From Lonsdalea britannica (GTDB lineage Bacteria; Pseudomonadota; Gammaproteobacteria; Enterobacterales; Enterobacteriaceae), in contig NZ_CAMKXG010000132.1 of the NCBI RefSeq assembly GCF_946477055.1, positions 1-9,793 of the forward strand: a DNA stretch of 9,793 nt, in the 5' to 3' direction. The notes under the pieces were generated by a model. That model made no database searches. It was not told the DNA's origin and saw only the letters and a list, made by a program, of their open reading frames with translations. Below, one piece after another: positions 6,500 to 9,793 of this stretch (positions are counted from its first letter, which is position 1; each line of letters starts with the position of its first letter). The position numbers and the translations under genes are program-made.

Positions 6500-8482
6500 A
6501 TGCTATCACCAACTGTTAAGGTCAAGATACAGAATTTTGGCCGCTTCCTCAGCAACATGGTGATGCCCAATATCGGCGCATTCATCGCCTGGGGCTTAAT
6601 CACCGCGCTGTTTATTCCTACCGGCTGGCTGCCGAATGCAACCCTGGCCAAGCTGGTCGAACCCATGATTACCTACCTGTTGCCGTTGCTGATTGGGTAT
6701 ACCGGCGGTCGGTTGGTCGGCGGCGAACGCGGCGGGGTAGTGGGCGCTATCACCACGATGGGCGTCATCGTCGGCGCAGACATGCCGATGTTTATGGGGG
6801 CGATGATGGCCGGACCGCTGGGCGGCTGGGCAATCAAACGCTTCGACCGCTGGGTGGATGGTAAAATCAAAAGCGGCTTCGAGATGCTGGTGAACAACTT
6901 CTCGGCCGGGATTATCGGGATGCTGCTGGCGGGGCTAGCCTTTTTAGCCATCGGCCCGCTGGTCTCCTCCCTGTCTAAAGTGCTGGCGACCGGGGTCAAC
7001 CTGCTGGTACAGGACAACCTGCTGCCGCTCACCTCCATTTTCGTGGAACCGGCCAAAGTGCTGTTCCTCAATAACGCCATCAACCACGGAATTTTCTCCC
7101 CGCTCGGCATCCAGCAGGCAACGGAAACCGGCAAATCGATCGTCTTCCTGATTGAAGCCAACCCCGGACCGGGGCTCGGTCTGCTGCTGGCCTACATGTT
7201 CTTCGGCAAGGGCAGTGCAAAACAGTCCGCGCCTGGCGCCGCCATCATTCACTTCTTCGGCGGTATCCATGAAATCTATTTCCCCTATGTCCTGATGAAT
7301 CCGCGTCTGATGCTGGCGGTGATCCTCGGCGGTATGACAGGCGTTTTCACGCTGACGTTGTTTAACGCGGGACTGGTCTCTCCGGCCTCTCCCGGCTCGA
7401 TCTTTGCGGTCTTGCTGATGACGCCGAAGTCGTCGCTGATCGGCGTGGTGCTCTCCATCTTGATGTCGGGTCTGGTCTCGTTCCTGGTCTCTGCGGTGAT
7501 GCTGAAACGCGTGCCGGTAGGCGATGAGGAAGACAACGGACTGGCGGACGCGACCCGTCGTATGCAGAACATGAAGCAGAAATCGAAAGGCAGCAAAGCG
7601 CCGGGCGCGGCCCAACCACAGCCTGTGATGCGCGCGACGCTGGATGCTTCTCAGGATTTGAGTTTGGTGCGACGCATCATCGTGGCCTGTGATGCTGGCA
7701 TGGGGTCGAGCGCGATGGGCGCGGGCGTGCTGCGCAAGAAGGTGAAGGATGCCGGACTAAACCATATCTCTGTCAGCAACATGGCGATTAACAGCCTGCC
7801 GGACGATGTCGATCTGGTCATCACCCATCAGGATCTCACCGCAAGAGCGTTGCAGCATGCGCCGCACGCGATTCACCTCTCTCTCAGCAACTTCCTCGAC
7901 AGCGGCTTGTACAACGAGCTGACGACCCGGCTGTTGGCGGCGCACCGTCCCGTGGCGGCGAATGATAACCGGCTGATTAATCAAACGATTGTGGCGGCTA
8001 ATGACGACTGGTTCGATCCGGCGGAGCATGAAACCAACCTGTTCGAACTGGGTGAAAACAACATTTTCCTTAACCTAAAGGCTGACAGTAAAGAGCAGGC
8101 TATCCGTTTCGCGGGCGAGCAGCTGGTCGCCGGGGGATATGTGGAGCCCGCCTACGTCGAGGCCATGCTGAAACGTGAGGCCATGACTTCCACCTATCTG
8201 GGCGAATCCATCGCCGTGCCGCACGGCACCGTTGAAGCCAAAGACCGCGTGCTGCGCACCGGAGTCGTGATTTGCCAATATCCGCAAGGGGTGCGGTTCG
8301 GCTCCGAGCCGGACGACGTCGCGCGGCTGGTGATTGGGATTGCCGCCCGCAATAACGAACATGTTCAGGTGATTGCGCGTCTGACCAATGCCCTGAATGA
8401 CGACGGCATCATCGAGCGGCTGGTGGAAACCCGCAGTGTGCAAGAGATGCTGGTGCTGCTCTCCGGCGAACGCGTGGCCTAA
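6500..8482 (+). CDS. mtlA: Mannitol-specific PTS enzyme IICBA
   Basis: Inner-membrane permease that imports D-mannitol and phosphorylates it to mannitol-1-phosphate with phosphate passed from HPr. The domain order is IIC-IIB-IIA. IIC (about residues 1-340) starts [18 protein letters not shown] and carries the substrate-site motif [12 protein letters not shown] at 255-266 with Glu258. IIB has [15 protein letters not shown] with phospho-Cys397. IIA has [20 protein letters not shown] with phospho-His575. These correspond to Cys384 and His554 of the 637-residue E. coli protein, so this 660-residue version has about 13 extra residues in the IIC-IIB linker and 8 more in the IIB-IIA linker, where VAAND occurs twice. 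All key residues are intact. ATG 6500 has a ribosome site at 8 bases. First gene of the mtl operon, with CRP sites upstream indicating catabolite control. Confidence 0.98.
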   Translation: MLSPTVKVKIQNFGRFLSNMVMPNIGAFIAWGLITALFIPTGWLPNATLAKLVEPMITYLLPLLIGYTGGRLVGGERGGVVGAITTMGVIVGADMPMFMGAMMAGPLGGWAIKRFDRWVDGKIKSGFEMLVNNFSAGIIGMLLAGLAFLAIGPLVSSLSKVLATGVNLLVQDNLLPLTSIFVEPAKVLFLNNAINHGIFSPLGIQQATETGKSIVFLIEANPGPGLGLLLAYMFFGKGSAKQSAPGAAIIHFFGGIHEIYFPYVLMNPRLMLAVILGGMTGVFTLTLFNAGLVSPASPGSIFAVLLMTPKSSLIGVVLSILMSGLVSFLVSAVMLKRVPVGDEEDNGLADATRRMQNMKQKSKGSKAPGAAQPQPVMRATLDASQDLSLVRRIIVACDAGMGSSAMGAGVLRKKVKDAGLNHISVSNMAINSLPDDVDLVITHQDLTARALQHAPHAIHLSLSNFLDSGLYNELTTRLLAAHRPVAANDNRLINQTIVAANDDWFDPAEHETNLFELGENNIFLNLKADSKEQAIRFAGEQLVAGGYVEPAYVEAMLKREAMTSTYLGESIAVPHGTVEAKDRVLRTGVVICQYPQGVRFGSEPDDVARLVIGIAARNNEHVQVIARLTNALNDDGIIERLVETRSVQEMLVLLSGERVA

Positions 8483-8489
8483 GGCCCGT

Positions 8490-8511
8490 CGGACCGGCGT
8501 TGACCGGTCCG
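8490..8511 (+). promoter_or_regulatory. Hairpin between mtlA and mtlD
   Basis: CGGACCGG (8490-8497) and CCGGTCCG (8504-8511) form a perfect 8-base GC-rich stem with a 6-base loop, starting 7 bases after the mtlA stop. No T run follows, so it is unlikely to end transcription fully. It more likely blocks 3' decay or sets the relative amounts of mtlA and mtlD message (inference). Confidence 0.6.
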
Positions 8512-8553
8512 TGCGTTCAGCTCAACGGTTTTGACAAGATATCGAGGTCTACA

Positions 8554-9699
8554 ATGAAAGCGATTCATTTCGGTGCAGGCAATATCGGTCGTGGCTTCAT
8601 CGGCAAAGTTCTGGCGGACGCCAAGTCCGAGCTCATTTTTGCCGACGTCAATCAGCCGCTGGTGGATCAACTGGCCCATCAGCAGCACTACGAAGTGCAT
8701 GTTGTTGGAGAAGCGTCGCATGTCGAACAGGTTAACCGCGTCAGCGCAGTGCATAGCGGCAGTCCCGACGCCATTAATGAAATCGCCCGCGCGGACATCA
8801 TCACGACCGCCGTCGGGCCGCAGGTGTTGAGTAAAATTGCCGGGACGCTGGCGCAAGGGCTGATTGCGCGGCATGAACGCGGCAATCAGCAACCCCTGAA
8901 TATCATCGCCTGCGAAAACATGGTGCGCGGGACCAGCCAGCTGCGTCAGCATGTCATGGCGGCGTTGCCAGAGACCTTGCATTCGTGGGTCGACGAGCAT
9001 GTGGGATTTGTGGATTCGGCCGTGGACCGCATCGTGCCGCCCAGCCCTGCGGCGAACGACGATTCGCTGGAGGTGACGGTCGAAACGTTCAGCGAATGGA
9101 TTGTCGACAGTACCCAGTTCAAGGGCGATTTGCCGGTCATCGCAGGCATGGAACCGACCGCCAACCTGATGGCCTATGTTGAGCGCAAGTTGTTTACGCT
9201 CAATACCGGCCACGCTATAACCGCGTATCTTGGGTGCCTGGCGGGTTACCGGACGATCCGCGAAGCGATACTCGACGACGCGGTGCGCGCGGTGGTAAAA
9301 GGCGCGATGCAGGAAAGCGGCGCGGTACTGATTAAACGCTACGGGTTCGATCCGGCGCAGCATGCGGCCTATATCGACAAGATCCTCAGCCGTTTTGAAA
9401 ACCCGTATCTGCACGATGACGTAGAACGCGTGGGCCGTCAGCCGTTGCGTAAGCTGGGCGAGGGTGACCGGTTGATCAGGCCGTTGCGTGGTACGCTGGA
9501 ATACGGTCTGCCGCATCGTAATCTATTGATCGGTATCGCTGCGGCGCTGAAGTATCGTAGCCTTGATGATGTGCAGGCGCGTGAAATGGCGGCACAGATT
9601 GAGGAGCACGGCGTCGAACATGCACTGATCCAGATCGCCGGACTGGAAGATCGCCCCGAGGTTGTCACGCAGGTGGCAGCGTTGTATCACTCCCTGTAA
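8554..9699 (+). CDS. mtlD: Mannitol-1-phosphate 5-dehydrogenase
   Basis: Cytoplasmic NAD-dependent enzyme that oxidises D-mannitol-1-phosphate, the product of MtlA, to fructose-6-phosphate for glycolysis. The N terminus [17 protein letters not shown] contains the dinucleotide-binding glycine motif at residues 7-14. The C-terminal half has the polyol-dehydrogenase signature KLFTLNTGH with Lys212, Asn217 and His220. Its 381 residues compare with 382 in E. coli. ATG 8554 is chosen because the glycine motif begins there as in homologues and GAGG (8544-8547) lies 6 bases upstream; the in-frame GTG at 8500 falls in a hairpin and adds 18 unrelated residues. It follows mtlA after 71 bases and precedes the next gene by 22 bases with no terminator, so it is in one operon. 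Confidence 0.97.
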   Translation: MKAIHFGAGNIGRGFIGKVLADAKSELIFADVNQPLVDQLAHQQHYEVHVVGEASHVEQVNRVSAVHSGSPDAINEIARADIITTAVGPQVLSKIAGTLAQGLIARHERGNQQPLNIIACENMVRGTSQLRQHVMAALPETLHSWVDEHVGFVDSAVDRIVPPSPAANDDSLEVTVETFSEWIVDSTQFKGDLPVIAGMEPTANLMAYVERKLFTLNTGHAITAYLGCLAGYRTIREAILDDAVRAVVKGAMQESGAVLIKRYGFDPAQHAAYIDKILSRFENPYLHDDVERVGRQPLRKLGEGDRLIRPLRGTLEYGLPHRNLLIGIAAALKYRSLDDVQAREMAAQIEEHGVEHALIQIAGLEDRPEVVTQVAALYHSL

Positions 9700-9721
9700 C
9701 GCAAGGTGAAAAACGATACCG

Positions 9722-9793
9722 ATGCCAGAACACAGTTATTCTCCCGCAGATAAACGTCGGGTGGCGGCTTCCGAGCCGAACCCGGCGCAGGAA
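9722..9793 (+). CDS. mtlR: Start of probable mannitol operon regulator MtlR, cut by window edge
   Basis: Only 24 codons are visible (MPEHSYSPADKRRVAASEPN...), open to the right edge. They do not contain the conserved MtlR core, so the name rests on position: 22 bases after mtlD on the same strand, where mtlR lies in enterobacteria. MtlR lowers expression of the mtl genes. The AAGGTG at 9704-9709 is 12 bases before the ATG, longer than ideal, so a later start outside the window is possible. Confidence 0.6.
   Translation, partial: MPEHSYSPADKRRVAASEPNPAQE

Noticed and set aside
6944..7615. Minus-strand open frame (223 residues) opposite mtlA
   Set aside because: Very rich in Arg, Gln and His, typical of antisense reading of a membrane protein gene.
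8500..8553. GTG 8500 as the start of mtlD
   Set aside because: It lies in the intergenic hairpin and adds 18 residues not found in MtlD; ATG 8554 has a good ribosome site and matches the family start.
8479..9516. Long minus-strand open frame (345 residues) opposite mtlD
   Set aside because: Shadow of the GC-rich mtlD codons. The plus strand encodes a clear MtlD with all motifs, and the minus product shows no recognisable family.
1..9793. CRISPR arrays, tRNA/rRNA genes, integrase or complete insertion sequence
   Set aside because: No regularly spaced repeats, RNA gene signatures, or intact mobile-element genes were seen.

Overview
The window reads as a chromosomal segment from a Gram-negative enterobacterium. 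The mannitol operon has the order mtlA-mtlD-mtlR with CRP control, and the MtlA and MtlD proteins are very close to the E. coli type. A plant-associated or soil member of the Pectobacteriaceae/Yersiniaceae (Dickeya, Brenneria, Serratia-like) is my guess from the type VI secretion genes and moderately high GC. That placement is inference.

The left half (1-5784) is a type VI secretion system (T6SS) cargo module, all on the plus strand. It starts inside a vgrG spike gene cut by the window edge. A DUF4123 adaptor follows, then a DUF2235/Tle1-like lipase effector, then a predicted outer-membrane lipoprotein (DUF2931-like) that is probably the immunity protein. These four genes are joined by stop/start overlaps of 1-4 bases, so they look translationally coupled. 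After a 259-base gap without an intact gene comes a compact 88-residue PAAR tip protein. The expected working order is: the adaptor loads the lipase onto the VgrG/PAAR spike, the spike delivers it to a neighbouring cell's periplasm, and the lipoprotein protects the producer's own periplasm.

The middle (5785-6499) holds no gene I can defend. Its first part (to about 6180) is lower in GC and contains a 23-base repeat pair with a 26-base period. Its second part is the mtlA control region, with four CRP-like sites, an extended -10 and a leader hairpin.

The right half (6500-9793) is the mannitol operon. MtlA (PTS enzyme IICBA) imports and phosphorylates mannitol, MtlD oxidises mannitol-1-phosphate to fructose-6-phosphate, and the first 24 codons of a probable mtlR run off the window. 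A perfect hairpin separates mtlA from mtlD.

The T6SS part follows a known architecture (VgrG-adaptor-Tle-Tli-PAAR). I do not see a clearly new system. The points most worth a second look are the adaptor-like N-terminal domain carried by the effector, the composition break inside vgrG, the possible gene remnants in the two gaps, and the mtlA leader hairpin.
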